Assembly: GCA_022827055.1 (NCBI GenBank)
Contig: JAJDTR010000089.1
Span: 1 to 37,989 of the forward strand
Direction of reading: 5' to 3'
Source: Candidatus Poribacteria bacterium
GTDB taxonomy: Bacteria > Poribacteria > WGA-4E > JAJDTR01
DNA: 37,989 nucleotides
The translations under genes were made by a program, and so were the position numbers. Of the stretch, positions 25,985 through 33,971 are shown one piece after another; the first letter of the stretch is position 1; each line of letters starts with the position of its first letter. The notes beneath the pieces were generated by a model, which was not told the DNA's origin, made no database searches, and saw only the letters and a list, made by a program, of their open reading frames with translations.

Positions 25985-26743
25985 TTGAATCTTACCGTGA
26001 AAAGAGTGAAGACCTCGTTTGATTGGATATTCTTTGACTGCTTTAATACGTTGATTGACGATTTCACTTCCGACGGAGATGAATCAGGCGTGAAGCCTAT
26101 ATTGTGTCTACCGGTGGAAGCCGGGTTTTACGCCACAGAATCCGAGTTTAAGGTCGATTACGATAAATGGAAGCGGGACCGGTGGAATGGTAACAACTGG
26201 GGAGAGGTCGACCTGACAGATCGGCTTAAGGAAATCCTGACCACGAAGGATTCTAGTCGCAAGGATGAAGTTGACGCGCTCGTATGTCGAATGATGAGTC
26301 GGTTTGAGTTAGAATATATGAACACGCTGCGGCTTACGCCGGGAGTATGCGAGATGCTTCAAAGGTGGCGTGGTACAGTTAAGATGGGCGTTATTTCAAA
26401 TTTCTACCTGCGTGATTGGCCACAACGAATGCTCATGAAATTCGGTTTGTATGGTTACTTTGATTTCGTCATTGACAGCGCCGCGTTCGGGTTCAAGAAA
26501 CCCGGTCACACAATTTACATCGGAGCTCTTCAACGAGCAGCGATTCCAGTCAATCAAGCGGAACGTGTGCTTTTTATTGGAGACAACCATACGAACGATG
26601 TTCTGGCGCCAATGGAGTTGGGTATGAAGGCTATCTATTTGGATCGTTCAGACGATCGACCATCATCAGAGCCGGTGCCTGAGGGCATACCATCGATCAA
26701 GCACTGGGATGAATTTAAACCTGGGATACTTCAGGCTGTTTAG
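25985..26743 (+). CDS. HAD-superfamily hydrolase, haloacid dehalogenase type IA-like
   Basis: 252 residues from TTG 25985. GTG 25997 and 26006 are alternatives and none has a clear ribosome site. Motif I reads FFDCFNTL: nucleophile Asp18 is present but the residue two later is Phe20, not the Asp of HAD phosphatases. That DxFxT form is the one seen in L-2-haloacid dehalogenases. The rest of the core is intact: VISNFY (motif II Ser), FGFKKPGHTIY (motif III Lys) and FIGDNHTNDVLAP (motif IV). A helical cap lies at about 35-120. It directly follows the halogenase-like gene (57 bases), so an action on an organohalogen is a reasonable guess, but many DxFxT HAD proteins are uncharacterised. Confidence 0.8.
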   Translation: MNLTVKRVKTSFDWIFFDCFNTLIDDFTSDGDESGVKPILCLPVEAGFYATESEFKVDYDKWKRDRWNGNNWGEVDLTDRLKEILTTKDSSRKDEVDALVCRMMSRFELEYMNTLRLTPGVCEMLQRWRGTVKMGVISNFYLRDWPQRMLMKFGLYGYFDFVIDSAAFGFKKPGHTIYIGALQRAAIPVNQAERVLFIGDNHTNDVLAPMELGMKAIYLDRSDDRPSSEPVPEGIPSIKHWDEFKPGILQAV

Positions 26744-26776
26744 CTTGAAATCCGACTGTCGTTTATTCTTTCAATC

Positions 26777-26782
26777 AAGGAG
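26777..26782 (+). promoter_or_regulatory. Ribosome binding site for the TAXI receptor gene
   Basis: AAGGAG is 7 bases before the ATG at 26790 and supports that start. Confidence 0.6.
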
Positions 26783-26789
26783 CGCTTGA

Positions 26790-27794
26790 ATGAATTTCGT
26801 AGAACGTTACCGATACGAATGGCGTATTGTAATCTTAATAGTTGCCATTTTTCTATGCTTTAATTTCTTGACCGAAAATGGTGCTTTTGCAGAAAAGACG
26901 GGTAAACGCCAGTTTTTCAGCGTAGGTACGGCTCCACCTGGCGGAGCGTTTTTCGTGGTAGGGGGTGCCATTGCCCAAGTCGTCAGCGATAACGTCGGCG
27001 ATTTGAACTGGGAGGTCGCCGCGGAAGCTACGAAAGGGACGCAAGAAAACATTCGGCGCCTCTCAAGAGGTGAGTTGGAGTTTGCCCTCGCGAATGCCGC
27101 CATTTCCTATTTTGCGGTTCGGGGTGAAGGAGCATGGAAGCGAAAACAACCCGTTCGCACGGTGATGACACTGGCTCCAAACATTGCTCTCTTTGTCACG
27201 CAAAAATCGTCGGAAGTAAAGCGGCTAGTAGATCTGAAAGGTAAACGGGTAGTCGTTGGGCCTGCCGGTGCCGGGTTTGAATACTTCCTAAAACCGATTT
27301 TAGAAGCGCACGGCGTAACCTATGCGGATTTTACGCCGCTAAACAACACGCAGGCGGGCGCAGTGAACATGTTAGCAGATGGCTCTGCGGTCGCAGCGTT
27401 CTTGGGTGGTGCAGTTCCGACAGCATCAATCACTCAAGCCGCTTCTTCCCAAGATATTCTGTTCGTACCTTTTGATTCGAAGGCGAAAGAGCGCTTGATT
27501 AACGATTATCCGTTTTTTGAATCTGCGACTATTCCTGCGGAGACCTACCGGAACCAAGATGAACCCTTCGATGGGATGAATGTTGGCGCGATGCATCTGA
27601 TTACGTCAACCGATCAAGCAGAAGAGGATGTTTATCAATTCACCAAGATTCTCTACGAACATCGAGCTGAAGTTGTAAAGAAGCACCCTGCCGGGAAAGC
27701 AATTAACCCGAAAAATATCGTCAAGGATACGGGTACATTATTCCATCCTGGCGCCGTTCGTTACTACAAAGAGATTGGCATATGGCCCGAATAA
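26790..27794 (+). CDS. TAXI-family TRAP transporter substrate-binding protein
   Basis: 334 residues with a signal peptide (IVILIVAIFLCFNFLTENGAFA). The mature start FFSVGTAPPGGAFFVVGGAIAQVV is the hallmark of TAXI receptors. It continues with the ATKGTQENIRRLSRGELEFALANA segment and LKGKRVVVGPAGAGFEYF. It captures a small solute in the periplasm, commonly a carboxylate such as glutamate or a dicarboxylate in characterised cases, and hands it to a fused TRAP permease. That permease is two genes downstream, with a DUF1080 gene in between. The spacing suggests one operon. Confidence 0.9.
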   Translation: MNFVERYRYEWRIVILIVAIFLCFNFLTENGAFAEKTGKRQFFSVGTAPPGGAFFVVGGAIAQVVSDNVGDLNWEVAAEATKGTQENIRRLSRGELEFALANAAISYFAVRGEGAWKRKQPVRTVMTLAPNIALFVTQKSSEVKRLVDLKGKRVVVGPAGAGFEYFLKPILEAHGVTYADFTPLNNTQAGAVNMLADGSAVAAFLGGAVPTASITQAASSQDILFVPFDSKAKERLINDYPFFESATIPAETYRNQDEPFDGMNVGAMHLITSTDQAEEDVYQFTKILYEHRAEVVKKHPAGKAINPKNIVKDTGTLFHPGAVRYYKEIGIWPE

Positions 27795-27810
27795 TTGCGA
27801 ATTTCAAACT

Positions 27811-27820
27811 TAGAAGGAGA
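27811..27820 (+). promoter_or_regulatory. Ribosome binding site that decides a TTG start
   Basis: TAGAAGGAGA, with AAGGAG at 27814-27819, sits 8 bases before TTG 27828. It shows that the DUF1080 gene starts there and not at the upstream in-frame TTG 27795. Confidence 0.65.
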
Positions 27821-27827
27821 CCTCACA

Positions 27828-28577
27828 TTGGCACAAGCAGGAAAACCTAACGTTGGTTACGATGACACACCGTTTATTCCCAATTCGGAGTGGAGAGTTC
27901 ATGATGGAAGGCGACCACAGCCGCGGGTTGTCACACCTGGCACCGAGAGTTCACCGGCAGCAGCGGGAAGTCCCCCGTCAGACGCAGTGGTGCTTTTTGA
28001 CGGCACGGATTTGAGTCAGTGGGTAGGGCGCGACGGTCCGGCGCAATGGAAGGTTGAAAATGGTTACATGGAAGTTAATAAAACCGGAGACATTCAAACC
28101 GTTGAACATTTCGGACATTGCCAGTTGCATGTGGAATGGGCGACGCCCTCAGAAGTAGAGGGAGATAGTCAGGGACGCGGTAACAGCGGTGTTTTTCTGC
28201 TGAATTTGTATGAGATTCAAGTGCTGGATAGCTACGACAACCCGACTTATGCGGATGGCGGAGCAGGCGCGATCTATGGACAATGGCCCCCGCTCGTCAA
28301 TGCTTCTCGGAAACCAGGCGAATGGCAAACTTACGATATCTTCTTCGTTCCCGCCCAATTCGATGGAGAGAAGCTTCAATCGCCCTCCTATGCTACCGTC
28401 GTGCACAATGGTGTTTTGGTTCAGCACTACCAAGAGATTCTGGGACCGACGGGCCACGGCGGAGCTCCTTCTTATGATGTACCGCACCCGCCTGAAGGAC
28501 CGATCAAGCTTCAAGACCACGGCAATCCTATGCGCTTCCGTAACATCTGGGTACGTAGGCTTGAAAGCCGAGACTAG
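27828..28577 (+). CDS. DUF1080 / 3-keto-disaccharide hydrolase-like protein
   Basis: 249 residues from TTG 27828. A ~50-residue Pro/Ser-rich leader without a signal peptide precedes a DUF1080 (PF06439) jelly-roll domain: VVLFDGTDLSQWV, WKVENGYMEV, FGHCQLHVEWATP, GRGNSGVFLLNLYEIQVLDSYDN, GAIYGQWPPLVNASRKPGEWQTYDIFF, ending in RFRNIWVRRLE. Some members hydrolyse 3-keto-disaccharides; many only bind sugars. Most DUF1080 proteins are exported, so the missing signal peptide is unusual and hints at a cytoplasmic job. It is enclosed by the receptor and permease genes of a TRAP transporter (2 bases before the permease), implying that it acts on what the transporter imports. Confidence 0.85.
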   Translation: MAQAGKPNVGYDDTPFIPNSEWRVHDGRRPQPRVVTPGTESSPAAAGSPPSDAVVLFDGTDLSQWVGRDGPAQWKVENGYMEVNKTGDIQTVEHFGHCQLHVEWATPSEVEGDSQGRGNSGVFLLNLYEIQVLDSYDNPTYADGGAGAIYGQWPPLVNASRKPGEWQTYDIFFVPAQFDGEKLQSPSYATVVHNGVLVQHYQEILGPTGHGGAPSYDVPHPPEGPIKLQDHGNPMRFRNIWVRRLESRD

Positions 28578-28579
28578 GA

Positions 28580-30529
28580 ATGCACTCCGTCCAACGCCTC
28601 CGCCAAAGGCTCTTTAAGGCATTAGCCGTTATTTTGAGTTTGTTTGTTCTCGGGGAGGTCAATTATCCCCAACTCATGCCCCAGTCCCAAGTGGCGCTTT
28701 TTGCCATGTTGGGACTGGTTCTCGTCTTTCTAAAATACCCCCTTCATTCCAAACTTCAAGCAGGAATCTTCGGTCAAGGACTGGATCTTATCCTAGTTGT
28801 TTGTGCCGTTGCCTGTTTCGGTTATATTGTGGTGCAAACGGAACCTATGTTCCAACGGTTCTGGATAGAGAGCCAACCCCTTGGAAACCGCGCCGGCGTG
28901 GAACAATACATTGATTACTCGATTGGTTTGCTTGGGTTAGTTCTGGTTTTGGAAGCCACGCGGCGAGCGATTGGTTTAACTCTTCCACTGCTCTCCATTG
29001 TTTTTCTGTTATATGCAGGCTTGGGGCAGTCCATGCCGGGATGGCTCTTTCATCGCGGATATTCTTGGGAACGTATTGTCAGCCAAACGTTTTTGCACAG
29101 TCAGGGTGTATTTGGAATCGCGCTGAAAGTAATGTTTACGTATGTGTTTCTCTTTGTACTGTTCGGCACACTGCTGGAAAAGACGGGCGCAACTCGGTAC
29201 ATCATCAATCTCGCAAGACGCCTGTTTCGTTCAAGTGCAGGCGGTCCTGCCAAGGTTGCTGTTATTAGTAGCGGTATGATGGGATCACTATCCGGCAGCG
29301 CTGTTGCCAACACGGCTACTACCGGGACGTTTACCATCCCGATGATGCGAAGCGCCGGGTTTCAGCCGACAACTGCCGCAGGCATCGAAGCCGCGGCGAG
29401 TTCGGGCGGTGCGCTGGTCCCGCCCATCATGGGAGCAGGCGCCTACATGATGTTAGAGATTGTGTCACCCCCTGTGACCTATCTGCAGATAATCAAAGCT
29501 GCCCTTATTCCCGCCATCCTCTACTATGGGGCGCTCCTCCTCATCGTACATTTCCGCGCTAAGCTTGTTGGCGCAACCGCTGAAATGCCAAGCGGACAGC
29601 TTGATGAAAAACCCTCTGCTGCACAAGGACTCGTGTTTTGTGCGGGATTCTGCGTGCTCATTCTGTTCTTGGTTCTCGGTTACACGCCATTTCGCGCGGT
29701 GACGTGGGGTTTAATTGTCGTATTTGCTGTGAGTGCATTTAGCCGCCATACCCGAATAGGGATTCGCGAGATATGCGACGCCATGGCGAAAGCTGCTCAC
29801 GGCGGGGTTTCACTGATTGCGGCGGCATCATGCGTCGGATTAATCCTCGGTGTCGTATTGCTGACGGGCATCGGCACAAAGTTGCCCGGATTGCTTGTAC
29901 CACTCGCCCAAAACAATCTAATCTTGGCGTTGTTACTCTTAATGGTCTCGACCATTGTGCTTGGGATGGGACTGCCTTCGTCAGTATGTTATCTCCTGAT
30001 GGCGACTTTGGTAGGATCTATTCTCACCGACTTGGGATTGGTTCCGCTTGCCGCGCATCTCTTCATTTTTTATTTTGGTATGATGTCCATGGTTACGCCA
30101 CCGGTTGCCTTGGCAGCCTACACGGCGGGAGCAATTGCGAATGCCAATATCATGAGGACGGGAGTCGCTGCATTCCGATTTGCGTTGGTTGGTTTCGCGC
30201 TGCCGTATGCGTTCGTACTGCGCCCGGAGTTATTAACTTTGTCTTCGGACGGTGGAACTGCGGGAGTGTGGTCGATTGTGGGAAGTCTGGGAATGACCGC
30301 GCTTGGCATAGTGCCGTTGGCTGCAAGCGTTGCCGGTTATCTCTTGGCGCCTTTAAGCCTTTGGATGCGGTTGATATTCCTTGTTTCCGGGATGGGTTTC
30401 ATACTCCTTCGCTCTGCGATTTGGCTGCACCTACCCGCATTAATCATCGTGTTAGCCATCGGGTTCCTGAACTGGCGCTCAAGAGTGTCCGTGGATGAAA
30501 AGCGGCAGAATGGGGAGAGTGGTTCGTGA
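28580..30529 (+). CDS. TRAP transporter fused DctQM-type permease
   Basis: 649 residues, very hydrophobic, starting 2 bases after the DUF1080 stop. The N-terminal ~120 residues are a small four-helix DctQ-like part (VILSLFVLGEV, VALFAMLGLVLVFL, LILVVCAVACFGYIV). The rest is the large DctM domain: GMMGSLSGSAVANTATTGTFTIPMM and ALVPPIMGAGAYMMLEI, GMGLPSSVCYLLMATLVG, and MVTPPVALAAYTAGAIA. This fused layout is normal for TAXI systems. It is an inner-membrane, Na+- or H+-driven secondary importer working with the upstream receptor. It ends the + strand series; the next gene is convergent, 77 bases away. Confidence 0.9.
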   Translation: MHSVQRLRQRLFKALAVILSLFVLGEVNYPQLMPQSQVALFAMLGLVLVFLKYPLHSKLQAGIFGQGLDLILVVCAVACFGYIVVQTEPMFQRFWIESQPLGNRAGVEQYIDYSIGLLGLVLVLEATRRAIGLTLPLLSIVFLLYAGLGQSMPGWLFHRGYSWERIVSQTFLHSQGVFGIALKVMFTYVFLFVLFGTLLEKTGATRYIINLARRLFRSSAGGPAKVAVISSGMMGSLSGSAVANTATTGTFTIPMMRSAGFQPTTAAGIEAAASSGGALVPPIMGAGAYMMLEIVSPPVTYLQIIKAALIPAILYYGALLLIVHFRAKLVGATAEMPSGQLDEKPSAAQGLVFCAGFCVLILFLVLGYTPFRAVTWGLIVVFAVSAFSRHTRIGIREICDAMAKAAHGGVSLIAAASCVGLILGVVLLTGIGTKLPGLLVPLAQNNLILALLLLMVSTIVLGMGLPSSVCYLLMATLVGSILTDLGLVPLAAHLFIFYFGMMSMVTPPVALAAYTAGAIANANIMRTGVAAFRFALVGFALPYAFVLRPELLTLSSDGGTAGVWSIVGSLGMTALGIVPLAASVAGYLLAPLSLWMRLIFLVSGMGFILLRSAIWLHLPALIIVLAIGFLNWRSRVSVDEKRQNGESGS

Positions 30530-30606
30530 AAGAATTGCGACTGGTTTGAAATACAACTTAGGCACAGCCTTGAGGACCGTCTGGGAAGCACTCGGACTTC
30601 GATGCT

Positions 30607-31320
30607 CTATGCTCGACCATACACCGGGATGGCGGCACCGTTGATAACGGCGGCGTCATCGGAAGTCAGAAAGAGGATGACTTTTGCAATGTCTGCAGGA
30701 GCTATCCAAAGGGAGTGATCTTCTTCCGGCATTGCCTTACGATTCGCATCAGTATCAATGATGCTTGGCATGACGGCGTTGACGTTAATCCCTAAATCCT
30801 GTACCTCCTCGGCAATCGACTCCGAGAGGAGACGCACACCGCCTTTGGAAACACAGTAGGCGCTCATACCGGCTACTCCACTTAAACCGGCGCGCGCCGA
30901 GACGTTGACAATCTTTCCGAACTTGCGTGCCTTCATGTGTGGCAAAACAGCTCTGCAGCAAAGAAACGCCGACTTCAGATTGAGATTCATCATTGCATCC
31001 CAATCCCCTACTTTCAATTCGGAGACCGGAATCCCTCCCTTGAAACCTCCGACGACATTTACCAAGATGTCAATGTGGTCGTACTTATCCAAAACGGTAT
31101 GAAAGAAGGAATCGACCTCCGCCTCGGCAGTAACACTTGCGCGGATAAGCGTTACCCGCGATTTTAGGTCTCCAATAGCGTTTTCAAAGCTTTCAATCTC
31201 GTCATCGAATATAAAGGGAATAGCAACGTGGCACCCCTGTCTCAGGTAAGCCTCGCATACAGCGGTTCCTAATGCGCCTGTTCCTCCGGTAATGGTAACG
31301 CAACGATCCCGTAATTGCAT
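30607..31320 (-). CDS. Short-chain dehydrogenase/reductase (SDR) family oxidoreductase
   Basis: 237 residues. The cofactor motif TGGTGALG is at 11-18, the NVVGG strand at 88-92, and the catalytic Tyr155-x3-Lys159 in AYCVSKGG. The usual second Ser of the NVSS stretch is Ala142 (NVSARAG); Ser141 just before may take its place. It should reduce or oxidise a carbonyl/hydroxyl using NAD(P)H in the cytoplasm; the substrate is not evident. It is convergent with the TRAP permease gene and lies 233 bases downstream of the epimerase gene on the same strand. Confidence 0.85.
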   Translation of the reverse strand: MQLRDRCVTITGGTGALGTAVCEAYLRQGCHVAIPFIFDDEIESFENAIGDLKSRVTLIRASVTAEAEVDSFFHTVLDKYDHIDILVNVVGGFKGGIPVSELKVGDWDAMMNLNLKSAFLCCRAVLPHMKARKFGKIVNVSARAGLSGVAGMSAYCVSKGGVRLLSESIAEEVQDLGINVNAVMPSIIDTDANRKAMPEEDHSLWIAPADIAKVILFLTSDDAAVINGAAIPVYGRA

Positions 31321-31384
31321 CTGATGTCCTTTCTTTCAAGATTCAAGAGGTTTTATACTCAGCATCGGTTAATTTTGCGCAATT

Positions 31385-31490
31385 GTGCACCGAGGGTTTG
31401 TAGGAGCGATCTCCGAATCGCGAAGGTCGGGAATCGGAAGGGATTTCTATCGCACTCGCTTTCCACTCGCTTGATCCCTCCTACCATCCG
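31385..31490 (-). repeat. Dispersed palindromic repeat, copy B
   Basis: On the - strand this reads GGATCAAGCGAGTGGAA ... GAGTGCGATAGAAATCC ... GGAGATCGCTCCTAC, related to copy A at 17163-17270. The GTAGGAGCGAT / ATCGC core (31401-31421) is also similar to the palindrome at 32694. Confidence 0.5.
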
Positions 31491-31553
31491 CAAGACTCAC
31501 GCTCTATTTCTTGACTCTTAAAATACGCATCTTCCAACAGCGTAGAGTATGAA

Positions 31554-32573
31554 TCAATCGGCTACTCTTTGAATTGCGCCGATGCCCGGCCGGTTTGGAA
31601 GCACTAGCTTGCCATTGTTCAGCGTGACGCCGATATAAGGGTCGTTGGAAATCAGCAGGTGACTGTCGAGATCAACGTAATCAACGAGAGGGGTCAATTG
31701 TGCTGCCGCGGTAATGCCGAGTGAACTTTCAATCATACAACCCATCATGATCTGCAGCTTGTGCGCACGTGCAACACTTATCATACGCATGGCTTCAAGC
31801 AGACCTCCGCACTTTACCAACTTGATATTGATGCCGTCCACACAATCGACTAGCGCAGGAATGTCCGTTGCACGTTTGACACTCTCATCGGCAATTATCG
31901 GGATATCGGCGTGTTCGCGAATGAACTTCAATCCTTCTAAATCGTGCGCCGCTGTCGGTTGTTCAACAAGTTCAACGTCTAAAGAAGTGAGTTCGCGAAT
32001 TTTTCGGACCGCTTCTTTCGGTGACCAAGCGGTGTTGGCATCCACATAGATTGGTTTATCCGTAACCTCGCGGAGCGCGCGAATAATCTGAACGTCCTGA
32101 TGCGTCCCAAGCTTCACCTTCAAAATTGCATAATCCCCCGCCTGACGAACTTTCTGTTGCATCACCTCCGGCTCGTCCAAACCAATGGTATATGACGTCG
32201 GTGGCACCACGTTCGGATCTAATCCCCACATCCGATACAAGGGTACTCCCAATGCTTTGCCGAGTCTATCGTGGAGCGCCATATCAATCGCAGACTTGGC
32301 AGCATAGTTGCCGCCCAGCACGGACTCAAGTTCCACCATCACGCTCTGAATCGCGTCCAAATCTCCGTCAAGACCTGATTCCAATATCTCCAAGGCAACA
32401 CCCACAGTTTCGACTGTCTCACCGTAGAAACGCGCGGGCGGTGCCTCTCCCAATCCACCGCCGATTTCGACTGAAACGACTTGACGATATTCGTCGACGG
32501 CTCGACGTGAAATTTTGAAGGGATGAACCAGCTTGAGGTCTACTACTCTATGGTGGATACGCATTGCGTCCAT
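31554..32573 (-). CDS. Dipeptide epimerase (enolase superfamily, MLE subgroup)
   Basis: 339 residues with the complete active site of the L-Ala-D/L-Glu epimerase group: K152-V-K154, Mg ligands Asp178 (VDANTAW), Glu204 (VEQP) and Asp229 (ADES), Lys251 in INIKLVKCGG, and the DLDSH segment near 301, whose DxD binds the dipeptide amino group. It epimerises the second residue of dipeptides, for example in recycling of cell-wall peptides or other dipeptides; exact specificity varies. ATG 32573 and ATG 32564 are both possible starts. It is flanked by repeat-bearing gaps, so it may be transcribed alone. Confidence 0.9.
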   Translation of the reverse strand: MDAMRIHHRVVDLKLVHPFKISRRAVDEYRQVVSVEIGGGLGEAPPARFYGETVETVGVALEILESGLDGDLDAIQSVMVELESVLGGNYAAKSAIDMALHDRLGKALGVPLYRMWGLDPNVVPPTSYTIGLDEPEVMQQKVRQAGDYAILKVKLGTHQDVQIIRALREVTDKPIYVDANTAWSPKEAVRKIRELTSLDVELVEQPTAAHDLEGLKFIREHADIPIIADESVKRATDIPALVDCVDGINIKLVKCGGLLEAMRMISVARAHKLQIMMGCMIESSLGITAAAQLTPLVDYVDLDSHLLISNDPYIGVTLNNGKLVLPNRPGIGAIQRVAD

Positions 32574-32693
32574 AGGCGGGGATTTTACTACGCTGGAATG
32601 TTGAAAATTATCAGGTGTGCCGCGAACTCAAAACCGAATCTACTCCACTGCGGCGGTTTAGTGGTTTACCCGGTGAGTATTTAATACAGATAA

Positions 32694-32772
32694 GTAGGTC
32701 GCGATTGGGAGATCGCTTCCTACCCAACGTTGGGTGGTGTAGGGTGGTTTACGGCACATAGGGTGTGCCTAC
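32694..32772. repeat. Cluster of three short palindromes
   Basis: GTAGG and GCGAT (32694-32698, 32701-32705) pair with ATCGC and CCTAC (32712-32716, 32719-32723). ACCCAACGTTGGGT (32722-32735) is a perfect palindrome. GGCACA (32753-32758) pairs with TGTGCC (32764-32769). They lie between the aldolase and epimerase genes and could act as transcript-processing or attenuation structures, or as mobile repeats. Confidence 0.7.
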
Positions 32773-32813
32773 TACCTTAGTCCAATGCCATATAAATTCG
32801 GCGAGAAAACCAT

Positions 32814-33869
32814 TCAGTTAAGCGCGGCTTCGTCGGCGTATCGTTGAGCAACTGCTTCCAAAGGGACCGGCTCATAATCGACCCTATTCCCGACTTCCCC
32901 AAAACTCAGCATCCGAGATCTGATTATCTCTTTCATTGCATCGCGAGCTGGCGTCAAATAACTGCGCGGATCGAATTCTTCCGGATTTTCCGCAAGGAAC
33001 TTACGAATTGCACCTGTAATCGCTAGGCGGCTATCGGTGTCCACATTGATCTTGCGAACTCCGTTCTTAATTCCAAGTTGAATCTCCTCGACCGGCACGC
33101 CCCAAGTGGGTCGAATCTCGCCGCCATTGTTGTTGATAATGTCCTGTAAGTCCTTGGGAACGCTTGACGACCCGTGCATCACGAGATGAGTATTCGGAAG
33201 CAATTTATGAATTTCAATGATTCGGTCCATAGCAAGCACGTCGCCATCGGGTTTTCGGGAAAATTTGTACGCACCGTGGCTTGTTCCTATCGCCACTGCG
33301 AGCGCATCGACGCCTGTTCGCTCAACAAATTCCACCGCCTGTTCCGGATCTGTGAGAAGTTGGTCGTGCGACAAAACGCCTTCCGCGCCGTGGCCGTCCT
33401 CTTTTTCACCCTCTCCCGTCTCCAGTGAACCGAGACATCCGAGTTCGCCTTCGACAGTAACGCCGCGCGCATGAGCCATTTCCACAACGAGGCGCGTGAC
33501 CTGAACGTTATATTCAAAATCCGCGGGTGTTTTCCCATCCTCCATCAGTGAGCCGTCCATCATTACGCTAGTAAAGCCCATCTCGATCGCCGATTTGCAC
33601 GTTTCCGGGCTATTCCCGTGATCCTGATGCAGCGCGACCGTCACATCCGGATATAGCTCTATGGCTGCCATCATGAGATGATGCAAGAATCGATCATTGG
33701 TGTACTTTCGCGCGCCTCGACTTGCCTGAATGATTAGGGGAAACCCTGTTTCACGCGCAGCTTCCATCATGGCTTGAATCTGCTCCATGTTGTTAACATT
33801 GAATGCGCCAACTCCGTAGCCGCCTGCCGCGGCTTCATCAAGGATTTGCCGCATGGACACTAATGGCAT
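32814..33869 (-). CDS. fba: Class II fructose-bisphosphate aldolase
   Basis: 351 residues from ATG 33869, which has GGAGAG 6 bases upstream; a TTG two codons earlier is less likely. The N-terminus [29 protein letters not shown] and the total length match the class IIB aldolases of cyanobacteria and proteobacteria (CbbA/Fba). Catalytic and zinc ligands are visible in HQDHG (His81, Asp83, His84), VEGELG (Glu), GTSHGAYKF (His), MHGSSS (His) and the phosphate-site NVDTDSR. It splits or forms fructose 1,6-bisphosphate in glycolysis/gluconeogenesis. It lies 102 bases downstream of the stop of the polyprenyl synthase gene. Confidence 0.93.
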   Translation of the reverse strand: MPLVSMRQILDEAAAGGYGVGAFNVNNMEQIQAMMEAARETGFPLIIQASRGARKYTNDRFLHHLMMAAIELYPDVTVALHQDHGNSPETCKSAIEMGFTSVMMDGSLMEDGKTPADFEYNVQVTRLVVEMAHARGVTVEGELGCLGSLETGEGEKEDGHGAEGVLSHDQLLTDPEQAVEFVERTGVDALAVAIGTSHGAYKFSRKPDGDVLAMDRIIEIHKLLPNTHLVMHGSSSVPKDLQDIINNNGGEIRPTWGVPVEEIQLGIKNGVRKINVDTDSRLAITGAIRKFLAENPEEFDPRSYLTPARDAMKEIIRSRMLSFGEVGNRVDYEPVPLEAVAQRYADEAALN

Positions 33870-33875
33870 TTCCAA

Positions 33876-33881
33876 CTCTCC
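33876..33881 (-). promoter_or_regulatory. Ribosome binding site for fba
   Basis: GGAGAG on the - strand, 6 bases before ATG 33869, decides the start of the aldolase. Confidence 0.6.
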
Positions 33882-33971
33882 ATTTTGTGAGCATTTATGC
33901 CTGAGATTCTATTGTAGTTCACTCAAGCGATTTCACTCTGTCTCCGTATTGACTCTTCCCATGTCGCTCAA

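Noticed and set aside
29773..30498. 241-codon open frame on the + strand
   Set aside because: It overlaps the TRAP permease gene in another frame; the permease frame has clear transmembrane and family motifs.
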